From Flagellimonas aquimarina (lineage in GTDB: Bacteria > Bacteroidota > Bacteroidia > Flavobacteriales > Flavobacteriaceae): DNA of 64,000 nucleotides. Under the pieces are notes generated by a model. The model worked only from the letters and a program-made list of their open reading frames with translations, did not search any database and had not been told where the DNA came from. Made by a program: the position numbers and the translations under genes. Positions 8,578 to 19,341 of this stretch are shown here, in pieces. The DNA is taken from the NCBI RefSeq assembly GCF_003149745.1, contig NZ_QGEG01000002.1, forward strand, positions 1,240,001 through 1,304,000. Direction: 5' to 3'. The stretch's first letter is position 1, and every line of letters starts with the position of its first letter.

Positions 8578-9159
8578 TTAATTCGTTAAAACGATATTAT
8601 TGCGCTCAACTATCTTTCTTAAGTTGATTAGGGCGTATCTCATTCTTCCCAATGCTGTATTAATGCTAACCCCTGTATTCTCAGATATTTCCTTAAAACT
8701 CATGTCCTTGTAGATTCTCATCATCAAGACTTCTTTTTGATCTTCTGGTAATTCATCAATTAAAAGAGTTAAGTCACTATCAATCTGGTCTTTGATAATT
8801 TGCTTTTCAGCATTTAGTTTTTCATCCCTGATAACAGAGAATATATTGAAATCATCACTGCCTTCAAACTTGGGCATTCTTTTGTTCTTTCGAAAATGGT
8901 CAATGATAAGGTTGTGTGCAATACGCATTACCCAAGGCAAAAATTTACCTTCTTCACTATAAGAACCTCTCTTGAGCGTTTTAATTACTTTAATAAAAGT
9001 ATCCTGGAAAATGTCCTCTGCAACATCTCTATCCAATACTTTAGAGTATATAAAACTGGAAATTCTTTGGTTATGCCTGTTAATTAAGACTTCAAGAGCC
9101 TTTTCTTCTCCGGCAATGTAGTTTTTTACTAATATCGAGTCATCAATCTGTAGTTCCAT
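8578..9159 (-). CDS. RNA polymerase sigma factor, sigma-70 family (ECF-like)
   Basis: A 193-residue sigma factor. Region 2 includes RDVAEDIFQDTFIKVIKTL and FLPWVMRIAHNLIIDHFRK; region 4 includes LPEDQKEVLMMRIYKDMSFKEIS followed by the helix-turn-helix TGVSINTALGRMRYALINLRK. Regions 1 and 3 are absent, as in ECF-type factors. No anti-sigma gene with a membrane segment lies next to it. The small gene at 8362-8505 follows on the same strand. Regulon not predictable from this window. Confidence 0.92.
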   Translation of the reverse strand: MELQIDDSILVKNYIAGEEKALEVLINRHNQRISSFIYSKVLDRDVAEDIFQDTFIKVIKTLKRGSYSEEGKFLPWVMRIAHNLIIDHFRKNKRMPKFEGSDDFNIFSVIRDEKLNAEKQIIKDQIDSDLTLLIDELPEDQKEVLMMRIYKDMSFKEISENTGVSINTALGRMRYALINLRKIVERNNIVLTN

Positions 9160-9381
9160 ACAAATTACTTTTTTGGTTAAAATTAGGGGCCTCCCTTTAC
9201 AAAGAAAGACTTAGAGTTATCAGCTTAATTTTAAAAAAGTAATTATTTCTGTATAGGCCTATCAGCTTTTTAATTACACATCAAATATAGAAAAACAGTA
9301 TGCCCAGGAAAAAACAATGTTGTGATTTGAGCATTTTTAGATGTTAACTGATACAATATACGTATTAAGTGTGGTGTAGCG

Positions 9382-9389
9382 TATCTTTG
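9382..9389 (+). promoter_or_regulatory. candidate -7 element TATCTTTG before uvrA
   Basis: Fits TAnnTTTG and lies 18 nt before the uvrA ATG. No TTG at the usual spacing, so only the -7 half is supported. Confidence 0.4.
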
Positions 9390-9407
9390 AAACGCAAATT
9401 TTAACAT

Positions 9408-12185
9408 ATGACCCTTATCAAGAACGTTGATCCCAAGCGCAATATTATTATTAAAGGAGCTAAACTTCACAATTTAAAGAATATAGATGTAATAATTCCT
9501 AGAAATAAGCTGGTGGTTATTACGGGACTTTCCGGTTCTGGAAAGTCCAGCTTAGCTTTTGACACCCTCTATGCCGAAGGTCAAAGACGATATGTTGAGA
9601 GTCTTTCTTCCTATGCAAGACAGTTTTTAGGAAAATTGGACAAGCCCAAGGTGGACTATATAAAAGGTATAGCACCTGCAATAGCCATAGAACAAAAAGT
9701 TAACTCTACCAACCCTAGGTCTACAGTAGGGACTACAACCGAAATCTATGATTACCTAAAATTGTTATATGCCCGTATTGGTAAAACCATATCCCCAGTC
9801 TCTGGCAAAGAGGTTAAAAAAAATACGGTTGCGGATGTTATCAACTATATAAAACCTCTAGAGGTAGGTACTAAGCTATTACTCTTGTCTCCTATTACAA
9901 TAAAGGATGAACGAGATCCACTAAAGTCTTTGGAGCTTTTCTCCAAACAGGGATATGCACGTATTAAATATAAAGGAGAGGTTTTACGAATTGATAATGT
10001 TCCTTCAAATATTGGAAGAAGCTTTGATTTGGTCGTAGACAGAATAATTGTTAAAGATGATGAAGATTTTTACAACCGTTTAGGAAATGCCGTGGATAAT
10101 GCCTTCTTTGAAGGAAAGGGTAAATGTGCCATTGAAAGCTTGGAAAGTGGCAAAACCATAACATTTAGCAATAAGTTTGAATTAGATGGGATAAAATTTT
10201 TAGAACCTAATGTCCATCTTTTTAGCTTCAACAACCCTTATGGTGCCTGCCCAAAATGTGAAGGCTATGGAGATGTAATAGGTATAGATGAAGATTTGGT
10301 GGTACCTAATACCGCACTATCTGTTTTTGAAAATGCAGTTTTTCCCTGGCGAGGAGAAAGCATGGGATGGTACAGAGATCAGTTGGTAAACACTGCATAT
10401 AAATTCGACTTTCCAATTCATAAACCATGGTTTGAGCTAACTGAAGAACAAAAACAATTGGTATGGGATGGCAATGAACACTTCATGGGTATAGATGCTT
10501 TTTTTCAACAACTTGAAGAAAAAAGCTATAAAATTCAGAACAGGGTAATGCTTTCCCGTTACCGCGGAAAGACCAAATGCGCCGTTTGCAAAGGAAAGCG
10601 ACTACGAAAAGAGGCCAATTATGTTAAAGTAGGCGGATACTCTATTTCTGACCTAATTGAGCTCCCCATAAAAAACTTAACTCCATTTTTTGAAGAACTA
10701 CAACTTTCTGAGCATGATAATACCATTGCTAAAAGATTACTAAAGGAAATTACCACCAGATTGGATTTCTTGAGCAAAGTGGGATTGAGCTACCTAACAT
10801 TAAATCGAAAATCGAATACATTGTCCGGCGGCGAAAGCCAGCGCATAAATTTGGCCACGTCATTAGGAAGTAGTTTGGTGGGTTCCATGTATATTTTGGA
10901 CGAACCGAGCATTGGTTTGCATCCAAAGGATACTGAAAACCTAATTGAAGTATTGCTGTCTCTAAGAGATTTAGGAAATACCGTTATTGTGGTGGAACAT
11001 GACGAAGATATCATGAAAGCTGCGGATGAAGTTATAGATATAGGTCCGGAAGCAGGAACCTTGGGTGGTGAAGTAGTTGCCACAGGAAGTCTAGAACAAA
11101 TTTTGACATCTAATTCCTTAACAGCGGATTATTTAAATGGTACCAAGGAAATTAAGGTTCCTTTAGAGCGCAGAAATTCCAAAAATTACATTCAAATACA
11201 AGGAGCAAGGGAGAATAACCTTAAAAATATAGATACTACTTTTCCTTTAAACGTACTTACAGTGGTAACGGGTGTCTCAGGAAGTGGGAAAAGTACTTTA
11301 GTCAAAAAAATATTATATCCTACCATTTTAAAAGAAGTAGGTGGTTATGGTGAAAAAGCTGGTCAGTTTACTAAGGTAGAAGGAAAATACAGTCATATAA
11401 AGCATGTGGAGTTTGTAGATCAAAACCCTATTGGGCGTTCTTCAAGATCTAACCCTGTTACCTATATAAAGGCCTATGATGATATTCGAAATCTTTTTTC
11501 CTCACAAAGGTTGAGCAAGTTAAGAGGGTACCAACCAAAACACTTCTCATTTAATGTAGATGGAGGGCGTTGCGAAAAATGTAAGGGAGAAGGCGAGATC
11601 ACAGTAGAAATGCAATTTATGGCAGATGTGCATTTGGAATGCGATGTCTGTGCCGGAAAACGTTTCAAAAAAGAAATCCTTGAGGTTCAGTTTGAAGGTA
11701 AAAGTATTGATGATGTCTTAAACCTGACCATTGATGAGGCTATTGAGCATTTTAAGACCCATACCCAGGATAAGATTGTAAACAAGCTACAACCATTACA
11801 AGATGTTGGATTGGGTTACGTTACCCTAGGTCAATCCTCCTCTACTCTTTCTGGTGGCGAAGCACAACGTATTAAACTAGCTTCCTTTTTAGTAAAAGGA
11901 AATACCAAAGAAAAAGCCCTGTTCATTTTTGATGAACCCACCACGGGACTTCATTTTCATGACATAAAAAAATTGCTTAAGTCTTTTGATGAACTCATTA
12001 ACAAAGGGCATTCTGTAATTGTAATCGAGCATAACATTGAATTGATCAAATGTGCAGACTACATCATTGACCTTGGCCCAGAAGGTGGTGAAAATGGCGG
12101 ATATTTAATTGCCGAAGGTACACCAGAAGAATTAGTTCAAAACAAAGATTCACATACAGCAAGCTACTTAGCAGAAAAATTATAA
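9408..12185 (+). CDS. uvrA: excinuclease ABC subunit A
   Basis: A 925-residue damage-recognition ATPase of nucleotide excision repair, which loads UvrB on lesions. Two ABC modules are visible: Walker [10 protein letters not shown] near residue 42 with signature [12 protein letters not shown], and Walker [10 protein letters not shown] near residue 620 with signature [12 protein letters not shown]. Zinc-binding CxxC pairs are present ([25 protein letters not shown] with CDVCAGKR). The length is close to the family's usual 940. ATG at 9408 gives the standard N-terminus. It forms a single-gene unit divergent from the sigma-factor gene. Confidence 0.97.
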   Translation: MTLIKNVDPKRNIIIKGAKLHNLKNIDVIIPRNKLVVITGLSGSGKSSLAFDTLYAEGQRRYVESLSSYARQFLGKLDKPKVDYIKGIAPAIAIEQKVNSTNPRSTVGTTTEIYDYLKLLYARIGKTISPVSGKEVKKNTVADVINYIKPLEVGTKLLLLSPITIKDERDPLKSLELFSKQGYARIKYKGEVLRIDNVPSNIGRSFDLVVDRIIVKDDEDFYNRLGNAVDNAFFEGKGKCAIESLESGKTITFSNKFELDGIKFLEPNVHLFSFNNPYGACPKCEGYGDVIGIDEDLVVPNTALSVFENAVFPWRGESMGWYRDQLVNTAYKFDFPIHKPWFELTEEQKQLVWDGNEHFMGIDAFFQQLEEKSYKIQNRVMLSRYRGKTKCAVCKGKRLRKEANYVKVGGYSISDLIELPIKNLTPFFEELQLSEHDNTIAKRLLKEITTRLDFLSKVGLSYLTLNRKSNTLSGGESQRINLATSLGSSLVGSMYILDEPSIGLHPKDTENLIEVLLSLRDLGNTVIVVEHDEDIMKAADEVIDIGPEAGTLGGEVVATGSLEQILTSNSLTADYLNGTKEIKVPLERRNSKNYIQIQGARENNLKNIDTTFPLNVLTVVTGVSGSGKSTLVKKILYPTILKEVGGYGEKAGQFTKVEGKYSHIKHVEFVDQNPIGRSSRSNPVTYIKAYDDIRNLFSSQRLSKLRGYQPKHFSFNVDGGRCEKCKGEGEITVEMQFMADVHLECDVCAGKRFKKEILEVQFEGKSIDDVLNLTIDEAIEHFKTHTQDKIVNKLQPLQDVGLGYVTLGQSSSTLSGGEAQRIKLASFLVKGNTKEKALFIFDEPTTGLHFHDIKKLLKSFDELINKGHSVIVIEHNIELIKCADYIIDLGPEGGENGGYLIAEGTPEELVQNKDSHTASYLAEKL

Positions 12186-12579
12186 TTAGCAAAGCTACAC
12201 TGAACCTAAAGTTATAAGTTGCTCGCTCTTCGAGCCACCTTATAAAACAAAGCATTTTTTGGGGCACTCTCTTGGTGCTCCAATTCTTCCTTACAAAACA
12301 AAGTTTCAACTAAAACTTTCAAAGTAGATATTGTCATCGATCAGGTTAGAAGGTCAGATCAGAAACTGTAATCATCAATTGGAAAGGACAATACAAAAAA
12401 CCATAGCCAATTCTTCCATTTCTTTCTAAGAAATTCGCGTCCAAATATAAAACTCACATCAAATTCAGAAGTTATAATAGGCTGTCAAGCAATTGCTTAT
12501 AAAAGCATTGAGACATGATTTTGACACACTAATCATCACACAAAAATATTGATACTATAACCAACGTAATATTAAAGGC
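12186..12579. other. 394-nt gap without a supported gene
   Basis: AT-rich DNA between uvrA and the repeat-protein gene. Two modest inverted repeats are visible near the uvrA end (GCTCG/CGAGC at about 12220-12235; GGGGCAC/GTGCTCC at about 12267-12287), neither followed by a clear T-run. I found no convincing reading frame and no good TAnnTTTG promoter element. It presumably carries the uvrA 3' end and the promoter of the T9SS cassette. Confidence 0.4.
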
Positions 12580-15500
12580 ATGTTATTTAAACTAAATCTG
12601 ACTGAAAAGGGAAAATCATTTTTACTCTTTTTAGCCATTCTTTTTGCTTTGACATTAAATGTAAATGCATCTCACACCAAGCATATTGGTTCACGAAATT
12701 CTTTATTGGATTCTGGCATTATAGCGGATACAGAAAATGAAATGTTCGTACCGGGGATATCTTTGGTCAAAACTGCGACAGTTAGCGTCAACTGTAGTCA
12801 GATTCGTTTTTCTTTTGAAGTAGTAAACCAAAGTACTAATGGAGAAATACTCGAAAATGTTTTGGTCACTGATCCATCATTGGGTGGTATAATTGTCGGT
12901 CCATCTTCTGGTGACGATAACAACAATACTTTTTTAGACCCGGGTGAAACATGGATATACGGAGCCGTGTATAACCTTACCCAAATAGATATAGATAACG
13001 GGCAGTTTATTAATCAGGCCAATGTCACAGCAGACGTACAGGGCCAGCCAGGAGTTACAGTTAATGATTTATCAGATGACAATAGTGTTTTGGAGGACGA
13101 TCATACCATTACAGATTTAACCTCATGTCAATCTGGTATTTCGCTCATAAAAACTGGTATTGCAATCGCGGGAATAGATCAAGGTCCAGGGTGCAATTTA
13201 ATTATATACCAATTTCAAGTTGCAAACGAAGGTGCACAAATTCTAGAAAACGTTGTTCTTAACGATCCTCTGCTGGGTGGAGACTTACCAGGGCCCAATT
13301 CTGGTGACAACAACAACAATAGTCTTTTGGATATAAACGAAACATGGATTTATTCAGGGGTATATATTATAGTGCCAAACGATCTTAATAATGGACAGGT
13401 GATTAATCAGGCAACCGTTACCGCAGATGTGCAAGGCCAGCCTGGAACAACGGTTCAAGATCTTTCAGATGACAATAGCACTGTGGAAGATGATGCAACA
13501 ATTATTGATCTGTCTTTTTGTCAACCCAATATAGCCGTAATTAAAACAGGGGTTGCCTCCGAAGGGGTTGAACAGGGACCCGGGTGTAATCTCATTTTTT
13601 ACCAATTTGATGTTACGAACGAAGGAGAGATACCACTCGAGAATATAGTACTCAATGACCCATTGTTAGGCGGTGACATACCCGGACCTTTTTCTGGGGA
13701 CGAAAATAATGATTCGGTACTAGATCCAAACGAAATATGGATTTATTCAGGAGTATATGCAATTACCCAACAAGACCTGAATAATGGACAAGTAGTGAAC
13801 CAAGCAACGGTTATAGCGGATGTTCAAGGCCAACCCGGAGATACCGTGCAAGATCTTTCGGATGATAATAGTGTTCTGGAAGATGACCCTACATTAATTG
13901 ATTTAACCTTTTGTCAATCAGACATTGCCGTTGTAAAAACAGGAATTGCTATTGAAGCAGTTGATGCCGGGCTTGGATGCAACTTTATAATATACCAATT
14001 TCACGTAACAAACCAAGGAGCACAAATACTGGAAAACGTAGTTCTTAATGATCCTCTGCTTGGTGGAGATTTACCTGGCCCCGATTCAGGTGATGACAAC
14101 AACAACACTTTCCTAGACCCTGATGAGACTTGGATTTACTCAGTGATTTATCCCATAACACCAGATGATTTAAACAACGGACAAGTGATTAACCAAGCTA
14201 CCGCCACAGCAAATGTACACGGGCTGCCGGGTAGTACGGTAGATGACCTTTCAGATGACGATAGTATTTTGGAGGACGACCCTACAATAATTGATCTTGG
14301 TGCTTGTGAAAATCCCGGTCCTGGAATTGGACTTATCAAAGAAGGTGAACTCGCGGACATCGATGGCGATGGCTGTATCGAGAGCATACGATATACCTTC
14401 ACCGTGACCAACCTGGGAGACGTAGACCTGGACGAAGTGGATCTAGAAGATCCTCTGTTCGGCGGAAACATACCCGGACCAGAGTCCGAGAGCATTAACG
14501 AAAACGGTATCCTGCAAGTGGGAGAGATATGGACCTACGTGGCTATCTACGCCATCACACAGGCCGACATAGACGCTACCGTAGTGATCAACCAGGCCAC
14601 CGTCAGTGCCGAGCCCGTAGGACTGGATGAGCAAGTGGTCGATTCCTCTGATGATGACAGCAACTTCCAAGACCAGCCCACTAGGACAGAAGTACCGGAC
14701 GATGCATGTACCGATGGAGGTGCGGGCATTGGACTTATCAAAGAAGGTGAACTCGCAGACATCGATGGCGATGGCTGTATCGAGAGCATACGCTATACCT
14801 TCACCGTGACCAACCTGGGAGACGTAGACCTGGACGAAGTGGATCTAGAAGATCCTCTGTTCGGCGGAAACATACCCGGACCAGAGTCCGAGAGCATTAA
14901 CGAAAACGGTATCCTGCAAGTGGGAGAGATATGGACCTACGTGGCACTCTATGCCATCACACAGGCCGACATAGACGCTACCGTAGTGATCAACCAGGCC
15001 ACCGTCAGTGCCGAGCCCGTGGGCTCCGATGAGCAAGTGGTCGATTCCTCTGATGATGACAGCAACTTCCAAGACCAACCCACCAGGACAGAAGTGCCGG
15101 ACGATGCATGTACCGATGGAGGTGCAGGCATTGGACTTATCAAAGAAGGCGAACTCGCGGACATCGATGGCGATGGCTGTATCGAGAGCATACGCTATAC
15201 CTTCACCGTGACCAACCTGGGAGACGTGGACCTGGACGAAGTGGATCTAGAAGATCCTCTGTTCGGCGGCGACATACCCGGACCAGAGTCCGAGAGCATT
15301 AACGAAAACGGTATCCTGCAAGTGGGAGAGATATGGACCTACGTGGCTCTCTACGCCATTACACAGGCCGACATAGACGCTACCGTAGTGATCAACCAGG
15401 CCACCGTCAGTGCAGAGCCCGTAGGACTGGATGAGCAAGTGGTCGATTCCTCTGATGATGACAGCAACTTCCAAGACCAACCCACCAGGACAGAAGTGCC

Positions 15501-16248
15501 AGATGATTCATGTCCAGGTGATGGTGGCGAAACGCCTCTGTTCGGCATTGCAATCCTAAAGATTGGATCTAGTCTCGACATCAATTTAGATGGGTGTGAC
15601 GACAGCATAAGATATGACTTTACAGTAATTAATACCGGGAGTATTAATCTAGAAGATGTAGAAATAAACGATGAGCTTCTTGGAGGGCAGATCAACGGAT
15701 TGGTGCTAAGCGAAGAAAGCGAAGATAACATTCTACAACCAGGTGAGGAATGGCAATACACTGCAATATATAATTTGACACAAGAAGATATAGATGGAGT
15801 ATTCGTTAACAACCAAGCTTCTGTTACTGCCAACTTAATAGGATCCAATAACATAGTTTTTGATTTTTCAGATAATGACAATTATCAAGAAGACGACCCA
15901 ACTGAAACTAATGTTTCTGGATTTTGTGCAGATGGCGGTTCTGATTTTGAAATATTCAATGGGATTACACCGAATGGTGATGGATTCAATGATTACTTCC
16001 AAATCGTAGGAATTGAGAACTATCCTAACAATAACCTTAAAATCTTCAACAGATGGGGGGTTTTGGTTTACCAAGCCGACAATTATGGTCAAGGTAACAA
16101 CCTTTTCAGAGGTATATCCGAGGGTAGATCAACCATGACTCAAGATAGGGAACTTCCAAGCGGCACCTATTTCTATTCCTTGACATTCTCAGCTGAAAAC
16201 CCAGGTAAAGACAGTTACAACGGATACCTGTATATCAACAGGGATTAA
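12580..16248 (+). CDS. secreted repeat protein with T9SS type B (gliding) C-terminal domain
   Basis: A 1222-residue exported protein. A hydrophobic signal peptide ends near residue 30. Eight repeats of about 130 residues follow, starting near residues 59, 186, 317, 447, 582, 716, 850 and 989. Each begins with a G/A-I-x-L-I/V-K motif and carries N/E-DPL-GG, E-WxY and N-x-A-x-V motifs of the DUF11/DUF7507-like surface-repeat class; many Asp/Asn suggest calcium binding (inference). The last 100 residues (FNGITPNGDGFNDYF, LKIFNRWG, GTYFYSL) are the gliding-motility-associated type B sorting domain recognised by the type IX secretion system. Repeats 5-7 are nearly identical in DNA and GC-richer than the rest. 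The two genes downstream are typical outer-membrane partners. Confidence 0.93.
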   Translation: MLFKLNLTEKGKSFLLFLAILFALTLNVNASHTKHIGSRNSLLDSGIIADTENEMFVPGISLVKTATVSVNCSQIRFSFEVVNQSTNGEILENVLVTDPSLGGIIVGPSSGDDNNNTFLDPGETWIYGAVYNLTQIDIDNGQFINQANVTADVQGQPGVTVNDLSDDNSVLEDDHTITDLTSCQSGISLIKTGIAIAGIDQGPGCNLIIYQFQVANEGAQILENVVLNDPLLGGDLPGPNSGDNNNNSLLDINETWIYSGVYIIVPNDLNNGQVINQATVTADVQGQPGTTVQDLSDDNSTVEDDATIIDLSFCQPNIAVIKTGVASEGVEQGPGCNLIFYQFDVTNEGEIPLENIVLNDPLLGGDIPGPFSGDENNDSVLDPNEIWIYSGVYAITQQDLNNGQVVNQATVIADVQGQPGDTVQDLSDDNSVLEDDPTLIDLTFCQSDIAVVKTGIAIEAVDAGLGCNFIIYQFHVTNQGAQILENVVLNDPLLGGDLPGPDSGDDNNNTFLDPDETWIYSVIYPITPDDLNNGQVINQATATANVHGLPGSTVDDLSDDDSILEDDPTIIDLGACENPGPGIGLIKEGELADIDGDGCIESIRYTFTVTNLGDVDLDEVDLEDPLFGGNIPGPESESINENGILQVGEIWTYVAIYAITQADIDATVVINQATVSAEPVGLDEQVVDSSDDDSNFQDQPTRTEVPDDACTDGGAGIGLIKEGELADIDGDGCIESIRYTFTVTNLGDVDLDEVDLEDPLFGGNIPGPESESINENGILQVGEIWTYVALYAITQADIDATVVINQATVSAEPVGSDEQVVDSSDDDSNFQDQPTRTEVPDDACTDGGAGIGLIKEGELADIDGDGCIESIRYTFTVTNLGDVDLDEVDLEDPLFGGDIPGPESESINENGILQVGEIWTYVALYAITQADIDATVVINQATVSAEPVGLDEQVVDSSDDDSNFQDQPTRTEVPDDSCPGDGGETPLFGIAILKIGSSLDINLDGCDDSIRYDFTVINTGSINLEDVEINDELLGGQINGLVLSEESEDNILQPGEEWQYTAIYNLTQEDIDGVFVNNQASVTANLIGSNNIVFDFSDNDNYQEDDPTETNVSGFCADGGSDFEIFNGITPNGDGFNDYFQIVGIENYPNNNLKIFNRWGVLVYQADNYGQGNNLFRGISEGRSTMTQDRELPSGTYFYSLTFSAENPGKDSYNGYLYINRD
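14326..15506 (+). repeat. three tandem 402-bp repeats inside the T9SS protein gene
   Basis: Units start at 14326, 14728 and 15130 (spacing exactly 402 nt, 134 codons) and stay almost identical, third codon positions included, until about 15506. The block is GC-rich by local standards: 32 of 60 bases G or C at 14401-14460 against 19 of 60 at 13981-14040. Confidence 0.95.
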
Positions 16249-16264
16249 TACCCCAACAAAAAAA

Positions 16265-17248
16265 ATGGAAAATCATAAGTATACAAACCAGAAGATAATA
16301 GTTAAGATGTCTAAGAACCTTTTTATCGGAATTGCCATTACCTTGATCTCAATCATAAGTGGTAACGCGCAACAAGACCCACAATACACACAGTACATGT
16401 ATAATACCCAAATCATAAATCCTGCTTATGCCGGTTCTAGAGAGGCATTGAGTTTTGGCCTTTTGGGTAGAATGCAGTGGGTCAATTTTGAAGGTGCTCC
16501 AAAAACAGGAACATTTACAGTAAACTCGCCTATTGGACTTTATGATAATATGGGCCTTGGTCTATCCATTGTACATGATGAAATAGGCCCTGCCACTGAA
16601 ACCAATGTGACAGCCGATTATTCTTATAGTATTGATGTTTCAATGAACGGCGAGCTCTCTTTTGGTCTTAAGGCTGGCCTTAATCTGTTGGATGTTGATT
16701 TCTCAAAATTAAATATTTTCAACCCAAATGACCCCTTCTTCCAAAACAACGTTGATAGAAAACTACAGCCTCAAATAGGTGGAGGAATGTATTTTAATAC
16801 TGACAGATTTTATATAGGTGCTTCAGTTCCAAATTTCCTGAATACCAAACATTTTGATGAAAGTTCACTGGAGGGCACAAACGAAGATGGAGTAGCTATC
16901 GAGAGATTACATTATTTTTTAATCGCTGGTTACGTCTTTAACTTAAATCAAAACCTTAAGTTAAAGCCCGCAACTTTATTCAAAGCAGTAAGCGGATCAC
17001 CTTTACAGTGGGATTTATCGGCAAACTTCCTGTTCAATGAAAAATTTACTGTAGGAGCTTCTTATCGATGGAGCGCATCAGTTAGTGCCATGTTAGGTTT
17101 TCAAGTTTCGGATTCCATCTTTCTTGGTATGGCCTACGATTACGAATCAACCGAGATAGAATCTTTTAGTGATGGTTCTTATGAACTGTTTCTACGCTTT
17201 GAGTTCTTCAAAAAATCGGACCGCATATTAACCCCAAGGTTCTTCTAA
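16265..17248 (+). CDS. PorP/SprF family T9SS outer-membrane protein
   Basis: A 327-residue protein with a signal peptide (NLFIGIAITLISIISGNAQ) and the family start QDPQYTQYMYNTQIINPAYAGSR, then a series of amphipathic beta strands predicted to form an outer-membrane barrel and an aromatic C-terminal strand. PorP/SprF proteins help display or attach type B T9SS substrates, and the substrate gene lies 16 nt upstream. The start may be ATG at 16265 or, better placed for the signal peptide, ATG at 16307. The cassette continues with the OmpA gene after 20 nt. Confidence 0.92.
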   Translation: MENHKYTNQKIIVKMSKNLFIGIAITLISIISGNAQQDPQYTQYMYNTQIINPAYAGSREALSFGLLGRMQWVNFEGAPKTGTFTVNSPIGLYDNMGLGLSIVHDEIGPATETNVTADYSYSIDVSMNGELSFGLKAGLNLLDVDFSKLNIFNPNDPFFQNNVDRKLQPQIGGGMYFNTDRFYIGASVPNFLNTKHFDESSLEGTNEDGVAIERLHYFLIAGYVFNLNQNLKLKPATLFKAVSGSPLQWDLSANFLFNEKFTVGASYRWSASVSAMLGFQVSDSIFLGMAYDYESTEIESFSDGSYELFLRFEFFKKSDRILTPRFF

Positions 17249-17268
17249 AAATTTAAAGACAAATTACT

Positions 17269-19203
17269 ATGCTACACAAAGTAAAAATATGCTTACTGTT
17301 CGTTTTGTTTGTAGGCAACATTTTTGGACAAAAGGATAAAATTAAAAAAGCGAATGAAGAATTTGAAACCTATTCTTATATCGATGCCAGAAAGATTTAT
17401 CTTAAAGTTGTTGAAGATGGTTATGAGTCCTCACAGGTGTTCAAAAAATTAGGGGACACCTACTATTTCAATAGTGAATACAAGGACGCATCCATTTGGT
17501 ATGCCAGGTTATTGGAAAAATTCCCTGATGATGCCGAACCAATATATAAGTATAGAGCAGCCCAGTCCCTTAAGAGCATAGGTGCATATGATGAATCTAA
17601 AAAATTGATGGATTCTTATACAAGTTCAACAAAAAATAGTCCAATAGCCAATAGCTATCAAAGAAACACTTCTATTTTAGATGACATTATTGATTTTGAA
17701 TCAGAAGAATATGAAGTCCATAAGGCATCGAACGGATTATCCAGTTCAGATTTTGGACCTGCATTCTTTAGTGATAAAATAGTCTACGCATCCACATCCA
17801 AGAACACTGAGGGAGGTAAAATCCATGATTGGAGCGGACTCCCCTATTTAGATCTCTATATGGCAGAGTTGGACGAAGATGGAAATTTCTTAACATCGAC
17901 CGCATTAAATGGAGACATAAACACTCCATATCATGAGTCCTCCGCATGTTTTACCAAAGATGGCAATACAATGTTTTTTACCAGAAACAATTATTTAAAT
18001 GGTAAAAAGAAGAGAGGAAAAAACAAGTTGGTAAGTTTGAAGATATACAAGGCCACAAAAAATGCAAATGGAAGTTGGGGCAATATCCAAGAACTTCCAT
18101 TCAATGATGATTCTTACGCTGTGGCTCATCCCGCACTGAATCATGATGAATCCAAATTGTATTTTTCTTCCAACATGCCAGGAACTTTAGGAATGTCGGA
18201 TATCTGGTATGTGGACATTTTAAGCAATGGAGAGTTTGGAAGCCCTATAAACTTAGGTGAGAAAATAAACACAGAAGCTCGGGAAACCTTTCCTTATTTG
18301 AGTGATGACAACAACCTATACTTTTCTAGTGATGGTCATGTTGGCCTAGGGGGTTTAGATGTCTTTGTAGTATCGCTAAGTAATTCAGGACCATTTAAGC
18401 AGGTTACCAACCTAAGGAAACCAATAAACACCAATCAAGATGATTTTGGCCTGATCATCAATGAAGAAAATAGAACAGGTTACCTGTCGTCTAACAGAAA
18501 TGGTTCCGAAGGAAGTAAATCTGATGACATTTATAGATTCTCCGAAAGCTGTAGCATTACTGTAAGAGGACTCGTGATAGACAAGAAAACTAAGGCAGTA
18601 CTTTCCAGCTCATTGGTTATGTTACTTGATAATAACAATAAAATAGTTTCCCAAACAATCTCCGATAGCAAGGGAGCCTACAACTTTGAAGGTGTTGTTG
18701 AATGTAACAAACAATATTCAGTTAGGGCAACAAATAAGGAAATGGAGTACCAACCAGATGAAACGTTGGTCAACACACCCAGAATTTCCAAAGTTTTAGA
18801 AGTCGATTTGTTATTAACACCCCCAGATTGTCCAGTAAATGATTTAGGCTGCAGATTGGCCCTACAACCCATCTATTTTGACTTTGACCAACATGATATA
18901 AGATCAGATGCAGAAGTGGAACTGGCTAAAATCTTGTCTGCTATGAAAGAATACCCACAATTGAACATTCACATTGAGTCCCATACAGATTCTAGAGGAA
19001 ATGACAATTATAATGAACTACTTTCAGATAGAAGGGCAAAGTCTACTCTAGAATGGCTGGTTAAAAACGGTATTAATAGAGCCAGATTTTCTGCTAAAGG
19101 TTATGGTGAGTCGCAACTTCAAAATGAATGTTCCAATGGTGTGGAATGCTCAGAAAAAGCACATCAACTTAATAGAAGATCCATGTTCATTATAAAGAAC
19201 TAA
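17269..19203 (+). CDS. OmpA-family protein with TPR and beta-propeller repeats (T9SS-associated)
   Basis: A 644-residue exported protein. Order: signal peptide to about residue 21; TPR-like helices (about 25-140); PD40/WD40-like propeller repeats with LYFSSNMPG, LYFSSDGHVGLGG and GYLSSNRNG motifs (about 155-420); a carboxypeptidase-regulatory-like beta domain (about 430-515); and an OmpA C-terminal domain (YFDFDQHDIR, ESHTDSRGNDNYNELLSDRRA, GYGE) that binds peptidoglycan. This is the usual third member of substrate-PorP/SprF-OmpA cassettes in Flavobacteriia and would anchor the surface complex to the cell wall. A strong terminator follows. Confidence 0.92.
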   Translation: MLHKVKICLLFVLFVGNIFGQKDKIKKANEEFETYSYIDARKIYLKVVEDGYESSQVFKKLGDTYYFNSEYKDASIWYARLLEKFPDDAEPIYKYRAAQSLKSIGAYDESKKLMDSYTSSTKNSPIANSYQRNTSILDDIIDFESEEYEVHKASNGLSSSDFGPAFFSDKIVYASTSKNTEGGKIHDWSGLPYLDLYMAELDEDGNFLTSTALNGDINTPYHESSACFTKDGNTMFFTRNNYLNGKKKRGKNKLVSLKIYKATKNANGSWGNIQELPFNDDSYAVAHPALNHDESKLYFSSNMPGTLGMSDIWYVDILSNGEFGSPINLGEKINTEARETFPYLSDDNNLYFSSDGHVGLGGLDVFVVSLSNSGPFKQVTNLRKPINTNQDDFGLIINEENRTGYLSSNRNGSEGSKSDDIYRFSESCSITVRGLVIDKKTKAVLSSSLVMLLDNNNKIVSQTISDSKGAYNFEGVVECNKQYSVRATNKEMEYQPDETLVNTPRISKVLEVDLLLTPPDCPVNDLGCRLALQPIYFDFDQHDIRSDAEVELAKILSAMKEYPQLNIHIESHTDSRGNDNYNELLSDRRAKSTLEWLVKNGINRARFSAKGYGESQLQNECSNGVECSEKAHQLNRRSMFIIKN

Positions 19204-19221
19204 TCGTTTTGGTTTCACAAG

Positions 19222-19264
19222 AATAAATGGTAAATACTTAATTGACAGGTATTTACCATTTATT
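19222..19264 (+). terminator. strong hairpin terminator after the T9SS cassette
   Basis: Perfect 16-bp inverted repeat (19222-19237 with 19249-19264), 11-nt loop, then CTATTTTTTT. It ends the unit that begins at 12580. Confidence 0.88.
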
Positions 19265-19341
19265 CTATTTTTTTGGCACGCTGTTTGGTATTTACTTGTC
19301 GGGATGTAAATAATTGCATTCAGAATTTAAAACCTTATAGT

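Noticed and set aside
12064-12309. An 81-codon minus-strand frame at the end of uvrA
   Set aside because: Mostly antisense to uvrA, with no conserved motif.
14326-15506. Possible CRISPR or transposon repeat
   Set aside because: The repeats are direct, 402 bp long, in frame with one protein and contiguous without spacers.
14148-15881. Several long reading frames on the minus strand through the repeat region
   Set aside because: They recur with the 402-bp repeat period and have the low-complexity composition of antisense frames in a GC-rich repeat; the plus strand has a clear continuous protein.
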